From AC-32 sp963766375 (GTDB taxonomy: Bacteria > Actinomycetota > Thermoleophilia > Gaiellales > Gaiellaceae): a stretch of DNA of 64,000 nt. The DNA is taken from assembly GCA_963766375.1 (NCBI GenBank), contig CAVXZG010000006.1, positions 62,001-126,000 on the forward strand, read 5' to 3'. The position numbers and the translations under genes are program-made. Positions 45,159 to 55,159 of this stretch are shown here, piece by piece (position 1 is the first letter of the stretch; each line of letters starts with the position of its first letter). The notes beneath the pieces were generated by a model, which worked only from the letters and a program-made list of their open reading frames with translations, did not search any database and was not told the origin of the DNA.

Positions 45159-46141
45159 GCGAGCCGTGGTGGATCTCCGCGATCAAGGCGTTCCTGATCA
45201 TCAACCTGCTGCTCGGAATGTTCGCCTACATGACGTGGGTCGAGCGCAAGGTGCTCGGGCGGATGCAGCTCCGCTACGGCCCCAACCGCACCGGCCCGTT
45301 CGGGCTCCTCCAGCCGATCGCCGACCTCGTCAAGCTGATTCGCAAGGAGAGCTTCTACCCGGCCTCCGCTGTCGACGTCCTCTACATCGGCGCACCGGTG
45401 CTGTCCGCGTTCACCGCCCTTCTGGCCTTCAGCGTGATCCCCTTCGGCGCCGGCTGGCACATCTGGAAGTGGGACGTGACCGGCGTGGTCGTGGACGTGC
45501 CGATCTCACTGATCCTGCTCTTCGCCCTCAGCTCGCTCGGGATCTACGGCTTCATCGTCGGCGGCTGGGCCTCCCATTCCAAGTTCGCGCTGCTCGGCTC
45601 GATGCGCACCTGCGCGCAGATGGTCTCGTACGAGGTCTCGCTCACCTTCGCCGTCCTCGGCGTCGTGATCATGGGCCACTCGCTCTCGCTGGTGGACATC
45701 GTCCAGCAGCAGCACGCCACGATCTGGTTCATCGCGCCGCAGCTCATCGGCTTCCTCGTCTTCTTCATCGGCGGAATCGCCGAGACCAACCGGCCGCCGT
45801 TCGACCTGCCCGAGGCCGACACCGAGCTCGTCGCCGGCTACCACACCGAGTACAGCGGCATGCGCTTCGGCCTCTTCCAGATGGGCGAGTACGTGAACAT
45901 GATCACGCTCTCGGCGCTGTCGGTGACCCTCTTCTTCGGCGGCTGGTACGGGCCCTGGGCACCGCTCGGGCCGCTCTGGTTCCTGCTCAAGCTGCTGATC
46001 ATCATCTTCGTCTTCATGTGGATCCGGGCGACGCTCCCGCGCCTGCGCTACGACCAGCTGATGCGCTTCGGCTGGAAGGTGCTCCTGCCGGTCGCGACGA
46101 TCAACGCGCTCGTGACCGCGGCCTGCGTGGTGGCGTTCTGA
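45155..46141 (+). CDS. nuoH: NADH-quinone oxidoreductase subunit H (apparent CTG start)
   Basis: 328 residues. Membrane subunit at the quinone entrance; WVERKVLGRMQLRYGPNR, GWASHSKFALLGSMRTCAQMVSYE and ETNRPPFDLPEADTELVAGYHTEYS are hallmarks. The first membrane helix (ISAIKAFLIINLLLGMFAYMTW) needs a start before 45218, and the frame has no ATG, GTG or TTG there. CTG 45155, in a CTGA overlap with the nuoG stop, gives SEPWWISAIKAFL.., a normal N-terminus. It ends TGATG with nuoI. Confidence 0.93.
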   Translation: MSEPWWISAIKAFLIINLLLGMFAYMTWVERKVLGRMQLRYGPNRTGPFGLLQPIADLVKLIRKESFYPASAVDVLYIGAPVLSAFTALLAFSVIPFGAGWHIWKWDVTGVVVDVPISLILLFALSSLGIYGFIVGGWASHSKFALLGSMRTCAQMVSYEVSLTFAVLGVVIMGHSLSLVDIVQQQHATIWFIAPQLIGFLVFFIGGIAETNRPPFDLPEADTELVAGYHTEYSGMRFGLFQMGEYVNMITLSALSVTLFFGGWYGPWAPLGPLWFLLKLLIIIFVFMWIRATLPRLRYDQLMRFGWKVLLPVATINALVTAACVVAF

Positions 46142-46635
46142 TGACGCAGCCGTTCTCCAGCATCAAGGGCTTCGGCGTCACCTTCAAGCAGATCTTCCAC
46201 AAGCCGATCACGCAGCAGTACCCGGAGTACAAGCGGCCCGTCTACCCGCGCTTCCGCGGGCGCCACCGGCTGCACCGGCACGAGAACGGGCTCGAGAAGT
46301 GCGTCGGCTGCTCGCTCTGCGCGGCCGCGTGCCCCGCCGACTGCATCCGCGTCGTCGCCGAGGAGAACACCCCCGGCAACCGCGTCTCCCCGGGCGAGCG
46401 CTACGCGCGCATCTACGAGATCAACATGAGCCGCTGCATCTTCTGCGGCTACTGCGAGCTCGCCTGCCCGTTCGACGCGATCACGCTCGGCAACGAGTTC
46501 GAGCTCTCGGAGTACTCGCGCGACGACCTGATCTACACGAAGGACATGCTGCTCGCCGAGCCGATCAAGAAGGTGCCGGTCGCCGACCGCGACCTCTACG
46601 ACACGCCGATCCCGTACTACAAGGAGCACTCGTAG
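46141..46635 (+). CDS. nuoI: NADH-quinone oxidoreductase subunit I
   Basis: 164 residues. Two ferredoxin-type [4Fe-4S] motifs: CVGCSLCAAACPADC and CIFCGYCELACPFDA. It links the peripheral arm to NuoB. ATG 46141 overlaps the nuoH stop by one base; its own stop overlaps nuoJ (TAGTG). Confidence 0.96.
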   Translation: MTQPFSSIKGFGVTFKQIFHKPITQQYPEYKRPVYPRFRGRHRLHRHENGLEKCVGCSLCAAACPADCIRVVAEENTPGNRVSPGERYARIYEINMSRCIFCGYCELACPFDAITLGNEFELSEYSRDDLIYTKDMLLAEPIKKVPVADRDLYDTPIPYYKEHS

Positions 46636-47159
46636 TGGCCAACGTGGTCGTGTGGGCGGTCTGGGTCGTGGCCGCCTTCGCCTGCCTTGGCTCCGGGATC
46701 GCGGTCGTGACCTTCTCGAACCCGTTCTACTCGGCGCTCTCGCTGATCGGGAACCTCGCCTCGCTCGCGGTGCTCTACCTGCTGCTCTCGGCCGAGTTCG
46801 TCGCGGCGGCGCAGGTGCTCGTCTACGCGGGCGCGGTGATGGTGATGTTCCTGTTCGTGATCGGCTACCTCGGCTCGCGGGCCGACGCGCCGTGGGCCGG
46901 CGGGCCGAGCTGGCAGACGATCGGGGCAGTGCTGGCCTCGGCCGCGCTCTTCGTCGAGGTGATCGTCGTGATCGGCCTGAAAACGAGCGGGCGGCTCTCG
47001 CACCAGAAGCCGGTGGACAGCGTCTTCGGCGGCCCTTACGACATCGGGCGGCTCTTCCTGACCGACCACCTGCTGGCGTTCGAGATCACCTCGATCGTCC
47101 TGCTCGTGGCCGCGGTCGGCGGCGTCGTCCTCGGCAGCCACGCCCGGGAGACGCCGTGA
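46635..47159 (+). CDS. nuoJ: NADH-quinone oxidoreductase subunit J
   Basis: 174 residues, five membrane helices. The conserved helix with SAEFVAAAQVLVYAGAVMVMFLFVI carries the pi-bulge region important for proton coupling. GTG 46635 overlaps nuoI by one base; the end overlaps nuoK in GTGA. Confidence 0.93.
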   Translation: MANVVVWAVWVVAAFACLGSGIAVVTFSNPFYSALSLIGNLASLAVLYLLLSAEFVAAAQVLVYAGAVMVMFLFVIGYLGSRADAPWAGGPSWQTIGAVLASAALFVEVIVVIGLKTSGRLSHQKPVDSVFGGPYDIGRLFLTDHLLAFEITSIVLLVAAVGGVVLGSHARETP

Positions 47160-47464
47160 AGGGCCCCGACGTCGTCTGGTACCTCGCGCTCGCGGGCTTC
47201 CTCTTCTGCACCGGCGCGCTCGGCGTCCTGATCCGGCGCAGCCCGCTGATCGTCCTGCTCTCGCTCGAGATCATGCTCAACGGGGCGAACCTCGCCCTGA
47301 TCGCCTTCTCGCGCCACTACGCGCAGGGCGACGGCCAGATCTTCGCGCTGACGGTGATGGCGGTCGCGGCCTCCGAGGTCGTCGTGGGACTGGGGCTGAT
47401 CGTGGCGATCGCGCGCAAGAACCTCGACCTCGACGTGGACAAGCTCTCCACGCTGCGCGGCTGA
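47156..47464 (+). CDS. nuoK: NADH-quinone oxidoreductase subunit K
   Basis: 102 residues, three membrane helices, MrpC-like. The conserved Glu in LLSLEIMLNGANLAL and a second Glu in AASEVVVGLGLIVAIAR are present. GTG 47156 overlaps the nuoJ stop by 4 nt. Confidence 0.95.
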   Translation: MKGPDVVWYLALAGFLFCTGALGVLIRRSPLIVLLSLEIMLNGANLALIAFSRHYAQGDGQIFALTVMAVAASEVVVGLGLIVAIARKNLDLDVDKLSTLRG

Positions 47465-47465
47465 G

Positions 47466-49353
47466 TTGATCGCCGCCGCCTGGACCTGCCTGCTCACGCC
47501 TCTCGGCGCGGCGCTGGCGATCACGCTCGCCGGCAACCGCATCACGCGTCGCGGCGCCGGTTACCTGGCGTCCGCCTCGGTGGCGATCTCGTTCGTCGCC
47601 ACCCTCGTCACGTTCGCGCTCCTCTCGGGAGACGGCGCCGAGAACCGCTCTCATCCTTCGACGATCTGGGAGTGGCTGACCGCCGGGCAGCTACCACTTC
47701 GGGCTACGGATCCTGGTCGACCCCCTCTCGGTGTTCATGATGCTTGTCGTCTCCGGGGTCGGGTTCCTGATCGTCGCCTACTCGATCGGCTACATGGACG
47801 GCGATAACGAGGAGCGTCGCTACTTCGCCTACATGGCGCTGTTCGTCTTCTCGATGCTGCTGCTCGTCCAGGGCGGGAACCTGCTGATGCTGCTCGTGGG
47901 CTGGGGCCTCGTCGGGCTCTCCTCGTACTTGCTGATCGGCTTCTGGCACGACCGGCCGAGCGCGGTCGCGGCAGCGAAGAAGGCGTTCGTGATGAACGCC
48001 ATCGGCGATGCGACCATGGCGCTCGCCCTCTTCCTGCTGCTCCAACGAACCGGCACGCTCGACTTCGGGCCGGCCTTCGCAGCCGCCCCCGGCCTGGGAA
48101 GCTGGACGGTGAACCTGATCGCACTCGGCCTGCTGGGCGGGGCAGTCGCGAAGTCGGCGCAGCTGCCGCTTCAGACCTGGCTTCCCGACGCAATGGAGGG
48201 CCCGACTCCGGTCAGCGCGCTCATCCACGCCGCGACGATGGTCACGGCCGGCGTCTACTTGATCGTGCGCACGCACCCGCTCTTCGAGGCCGCGCCGCAC
48301 GTCGAGCAGCTGGCGGCAGGGCTCGGGGCGGCCACGCTGCTGATGGCCGGCTTGATCGCGCTCGTCCAGACCGACATCAAGCGCGTGATCGCGTACTCGA
48401 CGATGTCGCAGATCGGCTACATGTTCCTGGGGGCGGGCCTCGGCGCCTACGCGAACAGCATGTTCCTGCTGATGGCGCACGCCTTCTTCAAGGCGCTGCT
48501 CTTCCTGGCCGCAGGGATCGTCATCCACGCGCTCGCCGGCGAACAGGACATGCGCCGCATGGGCGGTCTGCGTGCGCTGATGCCGCGAACGTACTGGGCG
48601 TTCGTCGTGGGTGCGGTCGCGCTTACGGGGGTGCCGCCCTTCTCGGGCTTCTTCGCGAAGGACTCGATTCTCGCGGCCGCGCTGGCGGCCGGCTGGTACG
48701 GGCAGATCCTCTGGGTCGCCGGAGTCGTCGGCACCTTCCTGACCGGGCTCTACGCATTCCGGATGGTCTTCATGGTCTTCTGGGGAGAGCCGTCGGCGTT
48801 CGTGCGTGAGCACTTCCACGCTCTGAGATCCGACCTCGTGGGCGTCTCGATGGCCGTGCCCGTCGGCGTTCTGACCGTGCTCGCCGCGATCGGCGGCTGG
48901 ATCCAGTTCGCCAGTCTCTGGACCCCGATCTCGGACTGGCTCGATCCGGTCGCACCGGCGCTGGTCGAAGCCTCGGGCACCCAGGAGGCCGTTGCCAGCG
49001 TGATCGCTGTGGCGCTCGGGCTGGCCGGCGCTCTGGGTCGCTTGGTCGATCTACGGGGCCGGTCGGTCCAGGCGCCCCGGTTCGTCGCCGCCCAGATGCT
49101 GCTGGAGCACAAGTTCTACTTCGACGAGCTCTACGACCGGCTCTTCTACCGGCCCGCGGTGCTCCTGGCGACCTCGCTCTACCGGCTCGTGGAGCGGCCG
49201 CTCGTGCTCGGCTCGCTGAACGAGCTCGTGCGGGGGGTGCGTGAGCTCGGCCTCGGAACGGGGCGCATCCAGACGGGGCTTGTCCGCACCTACGCACTCT
49301 CGATCGCGGCCAGCGTTGCGGTGGTCACGGTCGTCTTCCTGGCGGTCAGATGA
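47466..49353 (+). CDS. nuoL: NADH-quinone oxidoreductase subunit L (frame break near 47686)
   Basis: About 628 residues. Proton-pumping antiporter-like subunit: GWGLVGLSSYLLIGFW, LPLQTWLPDAMEGPTPVSALIHAATMV, FFKALLFLAAG and a C-terminal long-helix region. The start is TTG 47466. At GCCGGGCAGC one extra G breaks the frame; with two Gs it reads WEWLTAGSYHFGLRILVDPLSVFMML, the normal sequence. An indel error is very likely. The end overlaps nuoM by 4 nt (ATGA). Confidence 0.94.
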
Positions 49354-50802
49354 CGAGCGGCTGGCTCACGACCGTGCTGATCCTGTTCCCGATCGCGGCC
49401 GGGCTGCTCGTCTGGCTGCTGCCGCTACGGCCCTTCGCGGTCGGCTCGACTGCGCTGCTCTTCGCGCTGATCGAGGTCGGCCTCTGGATCGACTCGGTCG
49501 CGCGCTTCGACTTCGGTAAGCCCGGGCTCCAGCTCGACCAGCAAACGAGCTGGTTCAGCGACCTGAACGTCTCCTACCACGTCGGCTTCTACGGCTTCTC
49601 GCTCTGGCTCGCCGGGCTGACCGTGGTGGTGCTCGCGGCCGCGATCGGCTACGCGTTCTGGGCCGGGCGCGAGCGCCCGCGCGCGTACTTCGGGCTGATG
49701 CTGATCCTGACCGGCGCGATCATCGGCGTCTTCGTCGCCCAGGACCTGCTCCTGTTCTACGTCTTCTGGGAGGCGATGCTGATCCCGCTCTACTTCCTCG
49801 TCGGAGTCTGGGGCGGAGCGGGGCGGCTGCGGGCGACGCTGACGTTCGTCATCTACACGATGGCCGGCTCGCTCCTGATGCTGGCCTCGATCATCGTGCT
49901 CGGGCTCTCCCAGGGCACCTTCGATCTCGTCAACTCCGGCACCAACGGGAGCGACTGGATCTTCCTCGGATTCGTCGCGGCTTTCGCGGTCAAGGCTCCG
50001 CTCTTCCCGCTGCACGCCTGGCTGCCGGAGGCCTACCGCGAGTCGTCGCCCGAGGTGGCGGCGGTGCTCTCGGGCGTCGTCTCGAAGGCCGCGGCCTACG
50101 GCTTCCTGCGGATCGCAATCCCGAAGTTCCCGGAGCCGGTGGCCGACTTCCGCACGCCGATCCTCGTGCTCGCCGCCTGCGGGCTCGTCTACGGGTCGCT
50201 GCTCGCCTTCCGCGCGCCCGACCTGCGCGGGGTGATCGCCTACTCGAGCCTCGCGCAGATGGGGCTGATCACCCTCGGCCTGTTCGCGGTGAACGACCTC
50301 GGACTGAACGGTGCGGTGCTGCAGATGGTCAACCACGGCCTGATCTCGGCGACGCTCTTCCTGCTCGCGGGCGGAATCGAGCGCCGCACGTCGACCGGCG
50401 AGTTCGTGCTGCTGGGCGGGATGGCGCGCGGGCGGCCGGCGCTGGCGACGGTGCTGCTGACAGCGGGCGTGATCGCGCTGGCGGTGCCCGGCTCGACCGC
50501 GTTTGCGGGTGAGTTCGCAATCCTGGCCGGGGTCTTCCAGACCGGGTGGGGCTACGCGGTGGTCGGCGCGGTGGCGATGGTGCTCGCCGCGATGTACATG
50601 CTGCGGCTGATCTCGGCGGTGCTGCACGAGAAGCCCGGGTCGGCGGTCTCCGAGGCTGCGCTCGACCTGCGACCGGCGGAGCTGGGCGTGCTCGTGCCGC
50701 TGGTGGCGATCTTGCTGGTGCTCTCGGCCTGGCCGGCGGCGATCACCGACCGCTCGTTCGGCGGCGGCGCGTCCAACGCTCGTGACTCAGGTGTTCAAGT
50801 GA
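49350..50802 (+). CDS. nuoM: NADH-quinone oxidoreductase subunit M (probable frame break near 50762)
   Basis: About 483 residues. Antiporter-like subunit: YVFWEAMLIPLYFLVG, AFAVKAPLFPLHAWLPEAY, VVSKAAAYGFLRI and LLAGGIERRTSTGEF. As written, the frame runs without a stop into nuoN, giving a 978-residue fusion. If one base of the GGCGGCGGCG run at 50760-50769 is extra, NuoM instead ends PTLVTQVFK-TGA at 50802, overlapping the nuoN start in GTGA. That matches the coupling of the other nuo genes, so I read two genes. Confidence 0.9.
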
Positions 50803-52286
50803 TCCTCGCGCTCGACACGCCGCACATCGACTGGCTCGCGCTCTCGGCGCCGCTCGCGCTCCTGGGCGCCGGCGGAGTCAACCTGCTCGCGGCCGTGCTC
50901 GTGCCGCGGCGCGCTCGTCGGATCTTCGGCGCGATCGTCTGCGCGCTCGGATTCGCGGGAGCGATCGTCGCGTCGGCGATCCTCTACACCCACAGCGCTG
51001 ACGGGCACGGCGTGATCGCCGACGCGATCCAGCGCGACCGGCTCGCGGCGCTGACGGCGATCATCGTCGCGGGCTCCGGGATCCTCGCGATCGGGACCTC
51101 CTACTCGGAGCCGATGGCAGACGACCACATCGCCGAGTACTACGCGCTGCTGGCCTGGGCCGGCGCGGGGATGGTCTTCCTGGCCAGCGCGAGCACGCTC
51201 CTGACGCTGTTCCTCGGCCTCGAGTGGTTCTCGATCAGCCTCTACATCCTCTGCGCGATCGACCGCGATCTCGTCGGCTCGCTCGAGGCCGGCCTGAAGT
51301 ACCTGATCATCGGCGGCTTCGGCTCGGCGATGCTGCTCTTCGGCTCGGCGCTCGTCTACGGCGCGACCGGGGCGCTCGAGTTCCACGAGATCGCGCGAGT
51401 CGTGCAGGCGCAGGGCCTTTCCGACGACGCGCTGCTCGTGGCCGGGCTTGCGCTCATGATCGGCGGGCTCGGCTTCAAGGCCTCCGCGGCGCCGTTCCAC
51501 ATGTGGACGCCCGACGTCTACGAGGGCTCGCCGACGCCCGTGACCGCCTTCATGGCGGCCGCCACGAAGACGGTGGCGGTCGTCCTGATGCTGCGCGTGC
51601 TCGTGACCGCGTTCCCGCAGGAGGCGCGCCTCTGGACGGTGGCGGTGGCCGCGATCGCCTGCGCCTCACTCGCGGTCGGGAACCTCGCCGCGCTTGTCCA
51701 GAAGGGCCTGAAGCGGATGCTCGCGTACTCGTCGATCTCGCACGCGGGCTTCATGCTGATCGCCATCGCCGCCAACAACGCGCTTGGCGCCCGGGCCCTC
51801 CTCTATTACCTGATCCCCTACGCGGCGATGTCGGTCGGCGCCTTCGCGGTCGTCGCCGCCCGAGAGCGCGAGCTGAACCGGCCGGTCACACTCGACAACC
51901 TGGCCGGCTTCGGCTGGGAGCGGCCGCTGCTCGGGATCTCGATGATGGTCTTCATGCTCGGCTTCGCCGGGCTGCCGCTGACCGGCGGCTTCGTCGGCAA
52001 GTTCTACGTCTTCGCCGCCGCCTACCGGCACGGCTGGACCTGGCTCGTGATCGTCGGCGTCGCCGCGACCGCGGTCAGCCTCTACTACTACCTCGGCGTG
52101 ATCAGGGCGATGTACATGCGCCCGGCCGAGGAGCTGCAACTGGCACCGGTGGGAGGCTCACCCCCGCGGGAGCTCGTGCTTCAGACGACCGTCGCCGCGG
52201 CGCTGGTCGTCACCGTTGGGTCGTTCTTCGTCGTGCAGCCGCTGATCGACGTCGCGAAGCACGCCGCGGGCTCGCTGCCGTTCTAG
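50799..52286 (+). CDS. nuoN: NADH-quinone oxidoreductase subunit N
   Basis: 495 residues from GTG 50799. Antiporter-like subunit: FLGLEWFSISLYILCAID, GLKYLIIGGFGSAMLLFGSAL, FKASAAPFHMWTPDVYEGSPTP (partly), KRMLAYSSISHAGFML and GFAGLPLTGGFVGKFYVF. Last gene of the operon. It is in frame with nuoM as written; see that entry. The stop overlaps the end of a convergent small membrane gene by 3 nt. Confidence 0.94.
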   Translation: MILALDTPHIDWLALSAPLALLGAGGVNLLAAVLVPRRARRIFGAIVCALGFAGAIVASAILYTHSADGHGVIADAIQRDRLAALTAIIVAGSGILAIGTSYSEPMADDHIAEYYALLAWAGAGMVFLASASTLLTLFLGLEWFSISLYILCAIDRDLVGSLEAGLKYLIIGGFGSAMLLFGSALVYGATGALEFHEIARVVQAQGLSDDALLVAGLALMIGGLGFKASAAPFHMWTPDVYEGSPTPVTAFMAAATKTVAVVLMLRVLVTAFPQEARLWTVAVAAIACASLAVGNLAALVQKGLKRMLAYSSISHAGFMLIAIAANNALGARALLYYLIPYAAMSVGAFAVVAARERELNRPVTLDNLAGFGWERPLLGISMMVFMLGFAGLPLTGGFVGKFYVFAAAYRHGWTWLVIVGVAATAVSLYYYLGVIRAMYMRPAEELQLAPVGGSPPRELVLQTTVAAALVVTVGSFFVVQPLIDVAKHAAGSLPF

Positions 52287-52628
52287 CGGCGCCGGAGCTC
52301 TGCCGTGAGCGAGGCAACGGCCTGGACGCAGAAGATCCCCAGGCACGCGAGCAAGGCCGAGCGCGCGAGCGTGGGCACGGCGCCCTCGGTGACGGCGGGC
52401 GCCCGCACGGCGGCGCCGATCGACGATCAGGGCGAGCACAACCGTCCAGAGCAGCGCGTGCAGGTGGTTGTGAGCCCCGTCCAGCAACTCGCCGAAGGCG
52501 TCGAGCGCGACCACCGCCGCGGCGGGCACCGCCAGCAGCAGCGCGTAGAAAGCCAGCTCGTGCGCACCTGCGCCATCCGCTGCCGCGGCCGCCACCACGA
52601 GCCCGACCGGAATCGCCTGACGCGCCAT
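52283..52628 (-). CDS. Small membrane protein of unknown function (frame break near 52422)
   Basis: About 114 residues. ATG 52628 (MARQAIPVGLVVAAAAADG); hydrophobic helices HELAFYALLLAVPAAAVVALDAF and HALLWTVVLALIV. The frame slips near 52421-52424; dropping one base gives VIGAAVRAPAVTEGAVPTL and a third helix (SALLACLGIFCVQAVASLT), ending ELRRR-TAG at 52283. No family recognised. It converges on nuoN and diverges from the hydrolase gene across 70 bp. Confidence 0.55.
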
Positions 52629-52698
52629 GCCGGTGGGTTCTGCGTCCGGCCCTCGCCTCCTTCGTTACCCTCAGCGAACCCGTGAGAAAGGAGCCCGA

Positions 52699-53394
52699 AT
52701 GCCCGATGTGCCGGTGACCTGGCTGGGCCACGCAAGCTTCCGGCTGGACACCCCGGAGGGCAAGCGAATCTACGTCGATCCCTGGCTCGGCAACCCGAAG
52801 TGCCCCGATTCGGAGAAGGAGCCCGAGCGGATCGACGCGATCGCGCTCACCCACGGGCACGGCGACCACGTCGGCGAGACCGTCGAGCTGACGAAGAAGT
52901 TCAAGCCCGAGGTCGTGGTGGCGAATGTCGAGTTGAAGGCCTGGCTCAAGGGCAAGGGCGCGGAGATGGACGACCTGCCCGGCTCGAACAAGGGCGGCAC
53001 GGTCGAGGCCGCGGGCGTGAAGTTCACGCTGGTGAACGCCTTCCATTCCAGCGGCTCCGACGACGGCGACTACCTCGGCGAGGCCGCCGGGATCGTGGTC
53101 GGCCTCGGAAACGGCACGACGATCTACTTCGCCGGCGATACCTGCGTCTTCGGCGACATGCAGCTGATCGCCCGGATCTATTCGCCCGACGTCGCGGTGC
53201 TGCCGATCGGCGGGCACTTCACGATGGACCCGCGAGAGGCGGGCGTGGCGCTCGAGCTGCTCGGCGTGAAGCAGTGCATCCCGTGCCACTACGGCACGTT
53301 CCCGCTGCTGAAGGGGACTCCCGACGAGCTGCGGCAACATGCTTCCGGGGTCGAGATTCTCGCGCTCGAGCCGGGGGAGACGACGACAGTTTGA
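52699..53394 (+). CDS. Metal-dependent hydrolase, UPF0173 type (metallo-beta-lactamase fold)
   Basis: 231 residues from ATG 52699, with AAAGGAG upstream. Zinc motif THGHGDH at residues 51-57, further ligands in NAFHSSG and FAGDTCVFGDM, and a late GHFTMDPREA and CIPCHYGTFPLL. The fold is that of UlaG/UPF0173 hydrolases; the substrate is unknown. An in-frame extension to 52627 is rejected for lack of homology. The TGA overlaps the TTG start of the next gene, beginning a chain of four tightly packed genes. Confidence 0.88.
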   Translation: MPDVPVTWLGHASFRLDTPEGKRIYVDPWLGNPKCPDSEKEPERIDAIALTHGHGDHVGETVELTKKFKPEVVVANVELKAWLKGKGAEMDDLPGSNKGGTVEAAGVKFTLVNAFHSSGSDDGDYLGEAAGIVVGLGNGTTIYFAGDTCVFGDMQLIARIYSPDVAVLPIGGHFTMDPREAGVALELLGVKQCIPCHYGTFPLLKGTPDELRQHASGVEILALEPGETTTV

Positions 53395-53666
53395 GAGAGC
53401 GCTGGTTCGGCTCAACAGGGCGCCGCGTGCCGGAGATCTCGGTCGAGGGCGAGGTCGGACTCGACGACGCCCTCGTGCTGGACGACGTCTCCGATGAGTC
53501 CGCGCTGAAGCTGGCGCACGAAGAGGGCCGGCCGGTGGTCGTGCGCGCACAGAGCGCTGAGGCGGTCAAGGCGGCGCTGGCGCGGCCCGAGGTCGCCTGC
53601 GTCGTCGTACCGGAGTCGAAGCGGGACCTGCTCGAGCTCGATCTGACCGAGCTGACCTATGGCTGA
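53391..53666 (+). CDS. Hypothetical protein (91 aa)
   Basis: 91 residues from TTG 53391, overlapping the hydrolase stop by 4 nt. Acidic, soluble, alternating strands and helices: VPEISVEGEVGLDDALVLDDV, EEGRPVVVRAQSAEAVKAAL, CVVVPESKRDLLELDLTELTYG. No recognised family. It overlaps the next gene by 8 nt, so it is coupled on both sides. Confidence 0.6.
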   Translation: MRERWFGSTGRRVPEISVEGEVGLDDALVLDDVSDESALKLAHEEGRPVVVRAQSAEAVKAALARPEVACVVVPESKRDLLELDLTELTYG

Positions 53667-54502
53667 AGTAATCGCCACCTACTCGATCGCCGCCTGCGAC
53701 CTGGAGGCCGGGCAGTGGGGCGTGGCGACCCAGTCGAAGTTCCTCGGCGTCGGCTCGGTCGTCCCATGGGCGGAGCCGGGCGTGGGGGCGATCGCGACGC
53801 AGGCCTACGCGAACCCGCGTTACGGGCCTGAAGGTCTGGCGCTCCTGCGGGAGGGACTGAGCGCCGAGGAGGTAGTCGAGCGGCTAACCGCGGCAGACGA
53901 GGGGCGCGACCACCGCCAGCTTGGCGTCGTGGATGCCCAGGGCCGCGGAGCGAGCTTCACCGGCGACGAGTGCATGGACTGGGCCGGAGGGCGAACCGGC
54001 GACTGCTACGCGGCGCAGGGCAACATCCTCGTCTCCGCCGAGACCGTGGACGCGATCGCCGAGACCTTCGAGCGAGCGCAGGGAACCCTCGCAGAGCGTC
54101 TGCTCGACTGCCTCGACGCCGCGCAGGCGGCCGGGGGCGACCGGCGCGGCCAGCAGTCGGCGGCGCTACTCGTGGTGGAGCAGCGACGGCGGTTACGCGG
54201 GCCTCTCGAACGAGGTCGTGGACCTCCGGGTGGACGAGCACGAGCGACCGCTCGAAGAGCTGCGCCGGATCTACGTCATGCACCAGGCGATCTTCGGTAA
54301 GACGCCCGCCGACGAATGGCTCGACGTGGACGAGGAGCTGGCGGCCGAGCTGCGCGACCGGCTTGCGCGGGTCGGTTACGAGGGCGAGCTCGGCGAGGCC
54401 TTCGTCCGCTGGACCGGGAACGAAAACCTCGAGGAGCGCGTTGACGGGATTTCACGGATCGATCCTGTCGTGCTGGAAGAGCTGAGGAGGCAGAGCGGAT
54501 GA
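53659..54502 (+). CDS. DUF1028-family (Ntn-hydrolase-like) protein (frame break near 54179)
   Basis: About 280 residues. ATYSIAACDLEAGQWGVATQSKFLGVGSVVPWAEPGVGAIATQ (in parts) is the DUF1028 N-terminus, followed by GASFTGDECMDWAGGRTGDCYAAQGNIL. Near 54177-54181 one G too many breaks the frame; repair reads SDGGYAGLSNEVVDLRVDEH and on to a C-terminal extension with FGKTPADEWLDVDEELAAELRDRL. The family has an Ntn-hydrolase fold and unproven activity. The end overlaps the cupin gene by 4 nt. Confidence 0.8.
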
Positions 54503-55159
54503 GCTACTCGGTGACGAACTTCTCGGAGCTCGAGTCGTTCCCGGTGGGCAAGCAGGGCCTGATCTGGCACCCGATCCGCAGCCGGCTCGGAATCCGCCCG
54601 TTCGGCATGAACTCGTATACGTCGGCCGAGGTGGGCGGCGAGATCGTCGAGGACCACAGCGAGGAGACCTACGGGCACGAAGAGGTCTACATCGTGGTCA
54701 GCGGCCACGCGACCTTCACGCTCGATGGCGAGGAAGTCGATGCGCCCGTCGGCACGATCGTCCACTTGCCCGATCCGAGCGTGCGCCGCAGCGCTGTGGC
54801 CGTCGAGCCGGAGACGAGGGTGCTCGCGGTTGGCGGCAAGCCCGGCGAGGCCTACCTGCCCTCGGCGTGGGAGCTCTTCTTCCGCGCCTCGAGCCTGCCT
54901 CCCGAGGAGGCGCTCCGGCTGGTCGAGGAGAGCGAGGGGTACAACATGGCCGACCCGGCGGGCTACCAGTACAACCTCGCCTGCTACCGGGCTCTGGCCG
55001 GTAAGCGCGAGGAGGCGGTGGAAGCGTTCCGGCAAGCCTACGAGCTCGATCCCGAACGGGTGAGCCGGCTACGCGGCCGACGATCGCGACCTCGACTCGA
55101 TCCGCGCCGAGATCTCAGCGATCACCGGGCAGGCGGAGTCCGCCGGCACGAGCGCGTAG
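54499..55159 (+). CDS. Cupin-TPR protein (frame break near 55063)
   Basis: About 219 residues. Residues 50-115 form a cupin barrel (HSEETYGHEEVYIVVSGHATFTLDGE, in part; APVGTIVHLPDPSVRR). After residue 140 a TPR-like helical pair follows (YNLACYRALAGKREEAVEAFRQAYELDPE). The frame slips near 55061-55065; repair gives AGYAADDRDLDSIRAEISAITGQAES and TAG 55157-55159. Metal-binding His/Glu of cupins are present (HEE.., but spacing is irregular). Function unknown. It overlaps the end of the convergent Ldh2-type gene by 45 nt. Confidence 0.75.
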
